From: Bacteroidales bacterium M3
GTDB taxonomy: Bacteria > Bacteroidota > Bacteroidia > Bacteroidales > Muribaculaceae
Reading direction: 5' to 3'
DNA length: 64,000 nt
Assembly (NCBI GenBank): GCA_001689445.1
Contig: LUJN01000010.1
Span: 62,001 to 126,000, forward strand
Shown here: positions 51,954 through 59,698 of the stretch, in pieces
How positions within the stretch are numbered: position 1 is the first letter of the stretch
How the letters are laid out: each line of letters opens with the position of its first letter
The notes under the pieces: model-generated
The model's input: only the letters and a program-made list of their open reading frames with translations
Databases searched by the model: none
Told to the model about the DNA's origin: nothing
Made by a program: the position numbers and the translations under genes

Positions 51954-52595
51954 TCAGCGGTTTAGGAGTATGACTTTGGCTGCGGCGTTATCCATGCCGG
52001 TCATGGAGTGACCGGCGGGGGCGTTGATGTAGGTGGGGTCACACACGACGTAACGGCGGCCGCCGAGGGTGAGGTAATCGCCCTTGATTTCCCCATCGGT
52101 GAGGTTTACGGCAGTGGCGAGATGCCCCGGATAGTAGACGAGCACCACATCGAGGCCGAGGAGGTCGCGCACAAGACGTGAAAAGAGTATCGAGCGATCC
52201 TCACAGTCGCAGTATGGATAATAGAGGGTCTCGTCGGCAAAAAACGCGCGGTCGCCGCCCCACACCTTTGTGTCGTACTCGTAGACAAATGCCGTCTGCA
52301 CCCAGTTGAGCAGCTTGTTGACGGCCTGCGGTTGGGGACACCCGGCAATCTTGGCCTTCAATGCGGGATAGAGAGCCTTGCGTGTCGACTCGCCGAGAGG
52401 AGTATTGGCATACATAGCCCAGCGTGTCATGAAGTTGCCACCGATTTCCGAGGTGGGATAGGTATCGTAGAAGTCAATCACGTTCTTATTGACCGTGGTC
52501 GTAAACTCCATGTCGTTATATCGCCGCGACTTAAGCGTGCGCGGCGAGGTAGCCGCCAATGACAGACGTGGAGAGAATGGAATCTCCAGCGACAA
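51954..52595 (-). CDS. Transglutaminase-like domain, 3' half of a TAG-split gene
   Basis: 213 codons in the same frame as the gene just upstream, from which it is separated by one TAG (52599-52601). It carries an apparent papain-like triad: Cys in YYPYCDCEDRS, His in YYPGHLATAV and Asp in VVCDPTY. NKNVIDFYDTYPTSEIGGNF and MTRWAMYANTPL precede them. There is no start with clear signals: a TTG at 52595 and an ATG at 52511 are the only options. It would lack a signal peptide if made alone, so it is best read as the C-terminus of an interrupted exported protein. Confidence 0.75.
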   Translation of the reverse strand: MSLEIPFSPRLSLAATSPRTLKSRRYNDMEFTTTVNKNVIDFYDTYPTSEIGGNFMTRWAMYANTPLGESTRKALYPALKAKIAGCPQPQAVNKLLNWVQTAFVYEYDTKVWGGDRAFFADETLYYPYCDCEDRSILFSRLVRDLLGLDVVLVYYPGHLATAVNLTDGEIKGDYLTLGGRRYVVCDPTYINAPAGHSMTGMDNAAAKVILLNR

Positions 52596-52598
52596 CGG

Positions 52599-53441
52599 CT
52601 ACTCTCCCGGAAATGCCGCCGAGGTGATGCAGAGACTCTTCTCCTTGCACTCAAACGGATAGAAATAGTCACCTCCGACCACAAACCGCCCACAGTCGTA
52701 CAGCACATGACGCGAGGCAAAGAGCATGTACAACCGTCCAGAGGCGTGGGCAAATTTCATCTTGTAGCCCGACTGGCAGTAGACATACGCCGCTAACATC
52801 ACAGCCTCGTTGGTGTTGCCGAGAAAAGCCCGCGACATATCACGCAACATCAACAGGTAGCCCCAGTCGGAGAGCTGCAAGTCCCTGCGCAGCGCGAGAC
52901 AGTCGGCCACGAGCTTGTAATAACCATTGCCTGACAAGCGTTGCCATGCCGAGGCGACCGCCCCTTCGCTGACCGCGCCAAGACGGAAACGATGGCTGTC
53001 GTCGAGGCGCACCCGCATCGGAGTGCCGAATGAGCGGAACGTGAACCATCGGTCGGTGACAGGCGCGGGAGCCGGCTCAATAGGTTTCACGGGCTCGGGT
53101 CGAGGAGCCGGAGGGGCAGGCTTTATCACCTCGTCAATCGGCTTGGGATTGTCCTTTATAGGCCACTTGTCGTCCTCGTAGGGCTTTGGAGGCACAGGCG
53201 GCTCCTCCTTTGGCTTGGGGAGAGCACCGATTGTGTTGTACTCTTTCCACGCCCTCTTCAAAAAGTCGGCATACTCATCGTTGGCCTTCTTTCGGAAATC
53301 CTCATAATCCCCATGAGCCTTCTCCCTGAACGCCTCAAACTCCCGTCTCATCGCATCCATCGCCTCGGATGAACGCACCTGCGCACCTGCCGACGCAGCG
53401 GCAAGCACGCAGAGCGTAAATGCAAGAATATTTCTTTTCAT
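52599..53441 (-). CDS. Exported N-terminal half of a transglutaminase-like protein, ends at an in-frame TAG
   Basis: 280 residues: signal peptide MKRNILAFTLCVLAAASAGA; a charged helix with FEAFREKAHGDYEDFRKKAN, where aromatic residues repeat; a proline-rich linker (KPAPPAPRPEPVKPIEPAPA); then a folded domain (DRWFTFRSFGTPMRVRLDDS, WGYLLMLRDMSRAFLG). The stop is TAG, after which the same frame continues for 214 codons into the transglutaminase-like domain. The intact product would be about 495 residues. Last gene pair of the envelope operon. Confidence 0.82.
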   Translation of the reverse strand: MKRNILAFTLCVLAAASAGAQVRSSEAMDAMRREFEAFREKAHGDYEDFRKKANDEYADFLKRAWKEYNTIGALPKPKEEPPVPPKPYEDDKWPIKDNPKPIDEVIKPAPPAPRPEPVKPIEPAPAPVTDRWFTFRSFGTPMRVRLDDSHRFRLGAVSEGAVASAWQRLSGNGYYKLVADCLALRRDLQLSDWGYLLMLRDMSRAFLGNTNEAVMLAAYVYCQSGYKMKFAHASGRLYMLFASRHVLYDCGRFVVGGDYFYPFECKEKSLCITSAAFPGE

Positions 53442-53447
53442 AGCTCA

Positions 53448-55157
53448 TCATTCACCCGTGCCAAACACCCATGAGGCAGAAATGCCCCACTTGTTCTGCA
53501 CGGTCTTGTATTCGCCTATGTTGGTGTAAAACTTATGGTCGGTAAGACCCTTGGAATAGGAAAATGTCACCATCACCGGCCCGACGCGCATATCGACCGC
53601 AATCTCACCGGCGAGGTTGAAACGCTTGGGAAACTGCGTCACCTCGTCGCCAAATATCGACACATTCTCATAGTAGCCATCCTCGTCTATCAGTTCGCCC
53701 GCAACGCCTATATTCATGCCTATACCGCCATGCACCGACAGTGCGACCTTGTTGGCAAACGGAATGCGGTAATAGGCATGGACAGGAATATAGAGCGAGT
53801 GCTCGATAAACTCGCCATAGCCGGTCTGGTCTTTCCAGTCGTCGTTCCACGAGAAATATATCTCATAAAACAAGCCGCTGTAGAAGCCGAGTCCCCAGCT
53901 GAAGCAGGGCTGGAAGTGGAGGCCAAACTGCATGCCGCTCGTCCAACCCTCGTTGCCCCATATATCCTCTTTCTTCTTCTCGCCCTGTCCGCTCGACACC
54001 CATTGCTTTGTGACGTAACCTATGGCGACACCCATCGGCGTGGCATCATACTCGCGCTGCCACGGCCATGTAAATGTGTTCTTGGCGGCGAGCTTGAAGT
54101 CCTGGCGCACTTTCATGCCGTCATACACCTTAATCTTGCGGCGTTTTTTTGCCGCGCCATAGGTCATCTCCATGTTGTAGGTCGTGCCGACGGGATAAGT
54201 AAGCGTATGATTTTGCGTGAACTTTCCGTCAACATACAGCGACGCCTGCACGGGACGCCCGGCATAATAGGCCATACACTCAAACTGCACCTTCTTCACC
54301 GGCGTGAGATTGTAGGTCACGGGGGACGCCGCATCCACATTGATGGCAAGCGTGTCGGCATTGACGGGATTGTCAAGAGCCACGGCGACAAGCGTATGGG
54401 CACCATGCGCAAGCTCGGTCGACATCGGGGTCTGCCCTACCCGCTCCCCGTCGATAAACAGCGTCGCATCAGGGTCGCTCTTTATCGACACGAGCTTCTT
54501 GCTGCGCAGGTCATAGGAACTTTTCCCCACAGGGAATTTCACAGCACTCTCGGCCACCTCTATCGTGTCGACCAACATGCGGCGTCCATCGAGACTTATC
54601 ACCGCCACGTGCTTGCCCAGGGCCACATCCTTCATCGGTTCCGGGGTAGTGGTCTTCTGTCCCGTCTCAAGGGTGACCACCGCCCCCTCGGGAGTCGTGA
54701 TGAACGACACGGCGACAGTCTTGTCGTTACGTAGCACCATGTCATACACATGCCGTGGCTTTAACGCTTTCTTTATCGGATAACGGGCAGTATATCCCTT
54801 GGGGGACTTGGCGTTGATATAGGTATCACCAACAGGGTCGACCCATAGCCACACTTCACGACGCTCGCCATCGAGTGGCTTGCGGTCGGCACGCAAGAAA
54901 TTGTTTCGGGAGGTGGTAAATACAATTTCCTTTGCCTCTACCGGCGGCAGATTTTCAAATTTAACCCTTATCAACGCCGCGTCCTTGGTGTTATCAGTGC
55001 TGGCCGTGGGCCAATTCTCTATCATCTGCGTGACGAGATTCACGCCACCCTCGTCGGGAGCCTCACGAAACGACTGGAACTTCAACTGCTGGTTGTCCTT
55101 TGCGGCGCACAGCATGGGCAATAATGCCAATAATATCAACAGGTATATCTTTTTCAT
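53448..55157 (-). CDS. PEGA-domain protein with C-terminal outer-membrane barrel
   Basis: 569 residues. The signal peptide is MKKIYLLILLALLPMLCAAK. A beta-sandwich region holds two PEGA-like repeats (SFITTPEGAVVTLETG near residue 150 and SIKSDPDATLFIDGERVGQT near 230), which bind surface components. The last 200 residues are barrel-like strands (MGVAIGYVTKQWV, FGLHFQPCFSWGLGFYSGLF, GPVMVTFSYSKGLTDHKFYT) ending in GISASWVFGTGE. It lies between the LPP20-like and transglutaminase-like genes with gaps of 6 and 13 bases. Function unknown. Confidence 0.82.
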   Translation of the reverse strand: MKKIYLLILLALLPMLCAAKDNQQLKFQSFREAPDEGGVNLVTQMIENWPTASTDNTKDAALIRVKFENLPPVEAKEIVFTTSRNNFLRADRKPLDGERREVWLWVDPVGDTYINAKSPKGYTARYPIKKALKPRHVYDMVLRNDKTVAVSFITTPEGAVVTLETGQKTTTPEPMKDVALGKHVAVISLDGRRMLVDTIEVAESAVKFPVGKSSYDLRSKKLVSIKSDPDATLFIDGERVGQTPMSTELAHGAHTLVAVALDNPVNADTLAINVDAASPVTYNLTPVKKVQFECMAYYAGRPVQASLYVDGKFTQNHTLTYPVGTTYNMEMTYGAAKKRRKIKVYDGMKVRQDFKLAAKNTFTWPWQREYDATPMGVAIGYVTKQWVSSGQGEKKKEDIWGNEGWTSGMQFGLHFQPCFSWGLGFYSGLFYEIYFSWNDDWKDQTGYGEFIEHSLYIPVHAYYRIPFANKVALSVHGGIGMNIGVAGELIDEDGYYENVSIFGDEVTQFPKRFNLAGEIAVDMRVGPVMVTFSYSKGLTDHKFYTNIGEYKTVQNKWGISASWVFGTGE

Positions 55158-55170
55158 TTGATTGATCGGT

Positions 55171-57093
55171 TTATTTTACGTAAAACTTTTTAAGAAACTC
55201 CTCGTAGCTCACCACGACATCCTCCTCGGGTTGCCACAGGCGCACCTCGATGCGCGGCTGTTTGCCCTGCATGTTCAGGAACAGGGTCAGGTAGCCGCAG
55301 TCGCTATAGCTCGGCGAGTTGTATATCTGGCGTATCTGGATGGCAAACGCGGCATCGGGGGGCAACATGCCGTTGGTGTTGACGAGCCCCGTACGATTGT
55401 CCTCAAATGTCAGATGATAGTACTCGTTGTTCTTGAACAGCCGTTCAAGCCGCTCGAAATACTCCTCGGGGGTGTAGCGAGAATACCTCACCTTGTCGCG
55501 ACGCTTGCCGAAGTCATACTCCACATCCTTGAACATCGAGTTGCCACCCTTTTTAAGCACAGTGCCGGTGATGATGACGGCATCCTTGGAGAAGAGCTGA
55601 CGCAGGTAGCTTGTGCGCTTCAAGGCATAGGCGGTCTGATAGTCCTCCATAAACTGCAATATCGTGTGGCGCGAGATTTCTCCCCATGGCGAGGCCGCAT
55701 TGAAGATATTGTCCTCGGCGATGTCAGTGAGCATAAACGCGAGGGTCTGTATCTTGCGGCTGACCGGGTTGAAGCGGAACACGATATTCTCCATGAAGCT
55801 GCGCCCGTTGGTGAACTTGATTTTCACCTTGCAGGGGCGTGCGAGTACCTGGTCGCCCGACCGGATGAACTTGTAGGACTGCCGTCCCGCCAAGGTGACG
55901 CGCCCGGTCTTTGTCAGCAACGAGTCAAACATATCATAGCCCATGTCGGTGAAACAGTCGCGGGCAATCGATGGCGTGCGGCGGTCGATGGCCTGCTCCA
56001 CAAGCATCATCTTGTCGAGATAGTCGCCGGGGGTCTCCATCTCAGCCATGGCGACACGCCGCACGTCGCGTGCATGTTCCGCCGGGATGTCAGGCACAGC
56101 AGCCGACGCAATAGCCTTGGCACGCGCCTTGGCTATCTCCTTGGGCGCGACGGCACGCATCACACCCTTCTTGACGTCAGCCTTGACAGGGACATCTACA
56201 CGGGCATCTACACGAGGATGGTCGGTTATACCGGTGAACACTTCCTTCATCTCGTCGCCGATGTGGGTCGCCTCATCCTTAAATCGGTACTCATAGAGCA
56301 ACGTCAACCGATTGTCGGGCGGTAGCTTTATCAAGTCAAGTTCACACTCGCCGTTGCGCACCTTCATCGGGCCGACAAATGATTGCCCGTCGTTGTATTT
56401 CATCGTCACCGAAGCTAAATTACGTCCGTTGTAGGAGAAACGCATACGGGCGGCATAAACGCCATCGCGCTGCTCACAGCTCTCAAACTCGGGCTTGATG
56501 TCGAGAATCACGCGGTTGATTTTCTGCAACAGCTCCGTGCGGCACTCAAACCTACGTCCGCCAAGTTCGGCATACACCGGCTCGGTGTGGGAGCGTGCGA
56601 GCATCATCGCCCAATAGTAGTTGCGCAGTGCGTCGTCAATCTGCAGCAGCTCCTCGGCTCGACGTCCCGCCTCCACGTAGTCAAGAATACGCTTGCCCTT
56701 GGCCTCGACCATGCGGCGTATATCATCGACATGCACGTAGCGGAATATCTTGCAGTCAGGCTCAGGCTGCAGTTCGAGCATACGCGCGTTTGGGATAGTG
56801 TTGGAGGTGAATGTGTTGAGAAACACTTTCTGCACCTCGTTGGCCTTGACGCTCCCGTCGATTCCCACACACTCGGCCGCACCCGATGAAGTACCGTGGG
56901 AGATATGGGTCCATATCTGGCTGCTTATGCGCCTGAGTGCATCGGCATCGGCCTCATCGGAGGTCGCCCCAAACCCTTCGGCCCACACATATTGCGGGTC
57001 ATTCTTGATTTTGGCAATATCGACCTGCGCGGATGCCGCCACGACCGACAGCAATCCCCACAGGACAACGAGCCATCTCATCCTGTCGCTCAT
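55171..57093 (-). CDS. Exported LPP20-like protein of 640 aa
   Basis: Signal peptide MRWLVVLWGLLSVVAASAQV after a four-residue lead. The first domain (YVWAEGFGATSDEADADALR, then ISSQIWTHIS) has the short repeat-like pattern of LPP20/LPP20-related lipoproteins, where a small helical-sandwich domain processes a D/A-rich segment. Middle domains are beta-rich (YAARMRFSYNGRNLASVTMK, RLTLLYEYRF). The C-terminal 250 residues include LMLTDIAEDNIFNAASPWGE and the KDVEYDFGKRRDKVRYSRYT stretch. No catalytic motif seen. It is the second gene of the envelope operon. Confidence 0.75.
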   Translation of the reverse strand: MSDRMRWLVVLWGLLSVVAASAQVDIAKIKNDPQYVWAEGFGATSDEADADALRRISSQIWTHISHGTSSGAAECVGIDGSVKANEVQKVFLNTFTSNTIPNARMLELQPEPDCKIFRYVHVDDIRRMVEAKGKRILDYVEAGRRAEELLQIDDALRNYYWAMMLARSHTEPVYAELGGRRFECRTELLQKINRVILDIKPEFESCEQRDGVYAARMRFSYNGRNLASVTMKYNDGQSFVGPMKVRNGECELDLIKLPPDNRLTLLYEYRFKDEATHIGDEMKEVFTGITDHPRVDARVDVPVKADVKKGVMRAVAPKEIAKARAKAIASAAVPDIPAEHARDVRRVAMAEMETPGDYLDKMMLVEQAIDRRTPSIARDCFTDMGYDMFDSLLTKTGRVTLAGRQSYKFIRSGDQVLARPCKVKIKFTNGRSFMENIVFRFNPVSRKIQTLAFMLTDIAEDNIFNAASPWGEISRHTILQFMEDYQTAYALKRTSYLRQLFSKDAVIITGTVLKKGGNSMFKDVEYDFGKRRDKVRYSRYTPEEYFERLERLFKNNEYYHLTFEDNRTGLVNTNGMLPPDAAFAIQIRQIYNSPSYSDCGYLTLFLNMQGKQPRIEVRLWQPEEDVVVSYEEFLKKFYVK

Positions 57094-57108
57094 GACCTGA
57101 TACGGATT

Positions 57109-57729
57109 TTATTGTGCCTTCTGCTTGGCGAGCTCCTCCTCGACGCGCTGACGGAACTTCTCGAAGTCATACTTCATCTTGAGGCGGTCGTCGTCGGATA
57201 CCTGCTGCTTGACCTGACGCGCTATGTCATCGGCAAGCTGCGACATGTCGCCCCGATACTCAAGACACACATACATGTGATAAGCCCCGTCGGCACGCAT
57301 ATACTGGGAAGTCTTGACTATCGCCATATTCTTGACTGTCCCGTTGGCGATAGACATCACCATGTCATTTGACATATCACCCTCATCGGTGACACGCGCG
57401 CCGCTATTGCCGTCGGACGAAGACTTACCATACCCTACCCCTTCCTGGCTTTGGGCCGTCTTGATGGCCGACTCCAGTGCCTTGGCAAACTTTGCCCGTG
57501 CCTGAGCCTCGGCATAGGATACCGCACGCGAAAGGTTGGTCGAGGTCCCGTCGCCAAAGGCACGTATGCCCGGCTTCTGCATTGCATAGGATATACACTC
57601 GTCGACCTCCTGTTTAAGTTCCTTTGGCGCGCCCCATTGGGTGCCGGAAGTTGCCGACTTGGAGCCGCCACAGGATACACACGTCACAGCAATGGCCACA
57701 ATCGCGGGAATCATTTTCAACTTTCTCAT
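57109..57729 (-). CDS. LPP20-family lipoprotein
   Basis: 206 residues: lipoprotein signal MRKLKMIPAIVAIAVTCVSC with Cys20, followed by GGSKSATS. The domain has PGIRAFGDGTSTNLSRAVSY and AEAQARAKFAKALESAIKTA, typical of LPP20 proteins, then a final amphipathic helix (DDRLKMKYDFEKFRQRVEEE). The open frame continues upstream to 57840, but ATG 57729 begins the signal peptide. It is the first gene of the minus-strand envelope operon and follows a structured leader. Confidence 0.82.
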   Translation of the reverse strand: MRKLKMIPAIVAIAVTCVSCGGSKSATSGTQWGAPKELKQEVDECISYAMQKPGIRAFGDGTSTNLSRAVSYAEAQARAKFAKALESAIKTAQSQEGVGYGKSSSDGNSGARVTDEGDMSNDMVMSIANGTVKNMAIVKTSQYMRADGAYHMYVCLEYRGDMSQLADDIARQVKQQVSDDDRLKMKYDFEKFRQRVEEELAKQKAQ

Positions 57730-57840
57730 AATTACTATAGTTTGAATGTGTCGCGTCCCGATGATTCCCGCCCGGGACATAAATAAAATACTGTTGTTTT
57801 TAACCATTCTATCGCAGCCGAAGAAAAGCCGCCTACACAT

Positions 57841-58000
57841 AAAAAAGAAAGCGTGGGAACCAGTGCCGTTGCCCGTTCCACGCTTAGAGGCCTTCGCATT
57901 GCCCAGTCAATCAAGAACGAGCAACGCAGAAGCCCACGCCGATACGATATATATGCCACGCAATCGCGTGCACCACGACATGTTGATGCACGCAACGCGA
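57841..58000 (-). ncRNA. Candidate structured RNA or operon leader
   Basis: On the minus strand three hairpins follow each other: GCGTGCA/TGCACGC (57966-57993), GGCTTCTGCGTTGC with GCAATGCGAAGGCC (57889-57934), and AAGCGTGGAAC/GTTCCCACGCTT (57849-57885), the last followed by TTCTTTTTT. This resembles an RNA ending in a terminator, about 110 bases upstream of the envelope operon on the same strand. It does not match RNase P, tmRNA or SRP RNA signatures that I know; a 6S-like RNA or an attenuated leader is possible. No consensus promoter was found. Confidence 0.4.
57849..57885 (-). terminator. Terminator-like hairpin at the end of the candidate RNA
   Basis: AAGCGTGG-AAC and GTTCCCACGCTT pair with one bulge; on the minus strand the 3' side is CTTTCTTTTTT. 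Confidence 0.6.
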
Positions 58001-58202
58001 GATACATTTTACATATCCCGTAAACATCTACCGTTGCCTTGGTTTCCGATTAACTTGTGAAAGTTGCGAAGTTTCTAAGCGTCGAAACACAAAGCGTCAA
58101 GCAAACGCCTTTTTTCATATATGTAATCCCCACCCCTGCTCCCCCTCCGGGGCGCTTCGGCATGGGAAACCATCGCAAATATAGTGATTAATGGGGATAA
58201 TC

Positions 58203-58225
58203 TCAAAACTTTTTTGTAGTTTTGG
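58203..58225. repeat. 23-bp direct repeat, left of the ATPase gene
   Basis: TCAAAACTTTTTTGTAGTTT plus TGG; identical to 59599-59621. It contains CAAAACT/AGTTTTG, which can pair, and a -7-like TAGTTTTG. Confidence 0.75.
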
Positions 58226-58343
58226 AATGGTTGATTTCAAAGAGGCACTTTTTCCGCTCATTGGCCTCTCAAAGGAAAGCAGATTAAAATTGCACCTACA
58301 AAGGTACATTTTTCCTATTTGCTCCTTTGTCGGAACATTTTCG

Positions 58344-58352
58344 TATATTTGC
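58344..58352 (+). promoter_or_regulatory. -7 box of the ATPase gene
   Basis: TATATTTGC, 16 bases before the ATG at 58369. Confidence 0.55.
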
Positions 58353-58368
58353 AGAAAACCGGAGATTT

Positions 58369-59562
58369 ATGGATATATTGAGAAACAGATTCCACAAGGC
58401 CATATCGGAGGTCAAGACCAACATACACAGATTTCTATATTCTGAAATCGACTGGACACAGCCGCTCATCGGAATCAAAGGCGCGCGTGGTGTGGGCAAA
58501 TCCACAATTATGCTACAAAGGATAAAAGAGACTGACCCACAGGGAGAAAAATCTTTTTACGCAAGCCTCGACAATCTATGGTTTGCGGATCATTCCCTGA
58601 TTGAACTTGCTGAACGGCTCATATCCGAAGGTGTAACCCATCTGTATATCGACGAGGTACACCGTATGCCGGGCTGGGAGCGGCAAGTAAAGAACCTTTA
58701 TGATTCATATCCTGAGTTGCATGTCGTGTTCACAAGCTCATCGCTACTGGTCATAGACCATTCCATCGGCGATTTGTCGAGACGGGCGTCAATGTATCAT
58801 CTTCCCGGATTATCGTTCAGGGAATTCCTCATGTTTGAGGGCAAAGAAGTGCATCCCCGGCTGACGCTTTCGGATGTGCTTTATTCGCATGAGACGATTG
58901 CACCTTCCATTTCCGCGCAAACCAATATATTACCGGCTTTCAGGAGATATATGGAGAAGGGATATTATCCATTCTACAAATCCATGAAAACTGACGATTA
59001 CTACAGCCGCCTTGAACAAACGGTGAGCGCAGTCATAGACTCAGACATTCCTGCAATCGAGACCAAAATTGACTATGAAACCCTGATAAAGGCCAAACGG
59101 CTTGTGGGCATAATAGCCGGGACTCTCCCGTACATGCCAAATATCAGCACTTTGGCTGGGAATATGGGCACAAACCGCACACAAATTCTCAAATTGCTTG
59201 ACCTGCTTGACAGAGCGCGTATCATCCGTCAGCTGTTCATCGCCGTCAACAGTCCCAGAAGCCTTGCCAAGCCTCAGAAAATACTGCTTGACAATCCTGC
59301 GCTGATGTATGCGCTGGGAACTCCACAGATTGGGGCAGCAAGGGAAAGCATGTTCGCATCGGGACTGAGCGTGGGACATACGATAGGATTTGCAAAGGAT
59401 GGCGATTTCATTGTTGACGGGCGGTATCTATTTGAGATCGGAGGTAAAGGAAAGGGATTTGCCCAAATACGCAATATTCCCGACAGTTTTGTGGCGGCAG
59501 ACGACATTGAATTTGGATTTGGCAACAGGATTCCGTTGTGGCTGTTCGGATTCCTGTATTGA
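58369..59562 (+). CDS. AAA ATPase with DUF4143 (archaeal-type ATPase family)
   Basis: 397 residues. Walker A is IKGARGVGKSTIM (near residue 45) and Walker B is LYIDEVHRMPGWE (near 100), with the VVFTSSSLL sensor strand after it: the AAA_14 domain. The C-terminal half has the DUF4143 pattern with a winged-helix segment (ISTLAGNMGTNRTQILKLLD) and a nuclease-like end (DFIVDGRYLFEIGGKGKG). These genes are spread horizontally and have no firm function. Start at 58369, just behind a -7 box. It lies between 23-bp direct repeats. Confidence 0.9.
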   Translation: MDILRNRFHKAISEVKTNIHRFLYSEIDWTQPLIGIKGARGVGKSTIMLQRIKETDPQGEKSFYASLDNLWFADHSLIELAERLISEGVTHLYIDEVHRMPGWERQVKNLYDSYPELHVVFTSSSLLVIDHSIGDLSRRASMYHLPGLSFREFLMFEGKEVHPRLTLSDVLYSHETIAPSISAQTNILPAFRRYMEKGYYPFYKSMKTDDYYSRLEQTVSAVIDSDIPAIETKIDYETLIKAKRLVGIIAGTLPYMPNISTLAGNMGTNRTQILKLLDLLDRARIIRQLFIAVNSPRSLAKPQKILLDNPALMYALGTPQIGAARESMFASGLSVGHTIGFAKDGDFIVDGRYLFEIGGKGKGFAQIRNIPDSFVAADDIEFGFGNRIPLWLFGFLY

Positions 59563-59598
59563 AATCACAGGTCAAATATGCATTAAAGCGCCATATTT

Positions 59599-59621
59599 TC
59601 AAAACTTTTTTGTAGTTTTGG
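59599..59621. repeat. 23-bp direct repeat, right of the ATPase gene
   Basis: Identical to 58203-58225. Here the internal TAGTTTTG (59613-59620) is well placed, about 80 bases upstream, as the -7 box of the DUF4301 gene. Confidence 0.75.
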
Positions 59622-59698
59622 GTTCAAATATCGCGATGGCTGTTGCGGCCATCCGGCAAAGGGATATTAAAATTCTAACATCATACACGATTTATACT

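Larger units (their letters stand above)
57730..58368. other. Intergenic region with RNA-like hairpins, no protein gene seen
   Basis: About 640 bases. It holds three long inverted repeats (57849-57993), a T-run on the minus strand after the first, and the left 23-bp direct repeat (58203-58225). The remaining parts show no ORF with coding character. Confidence 0.6.

Noticed and set aside
58299..58306. Minus-strand -7 box (TACCTTTG) driving the candidate RNA
   Set aside because: No -33 element at the right distance and nearly 300 bases from the first hairpin; too weak to annotate.
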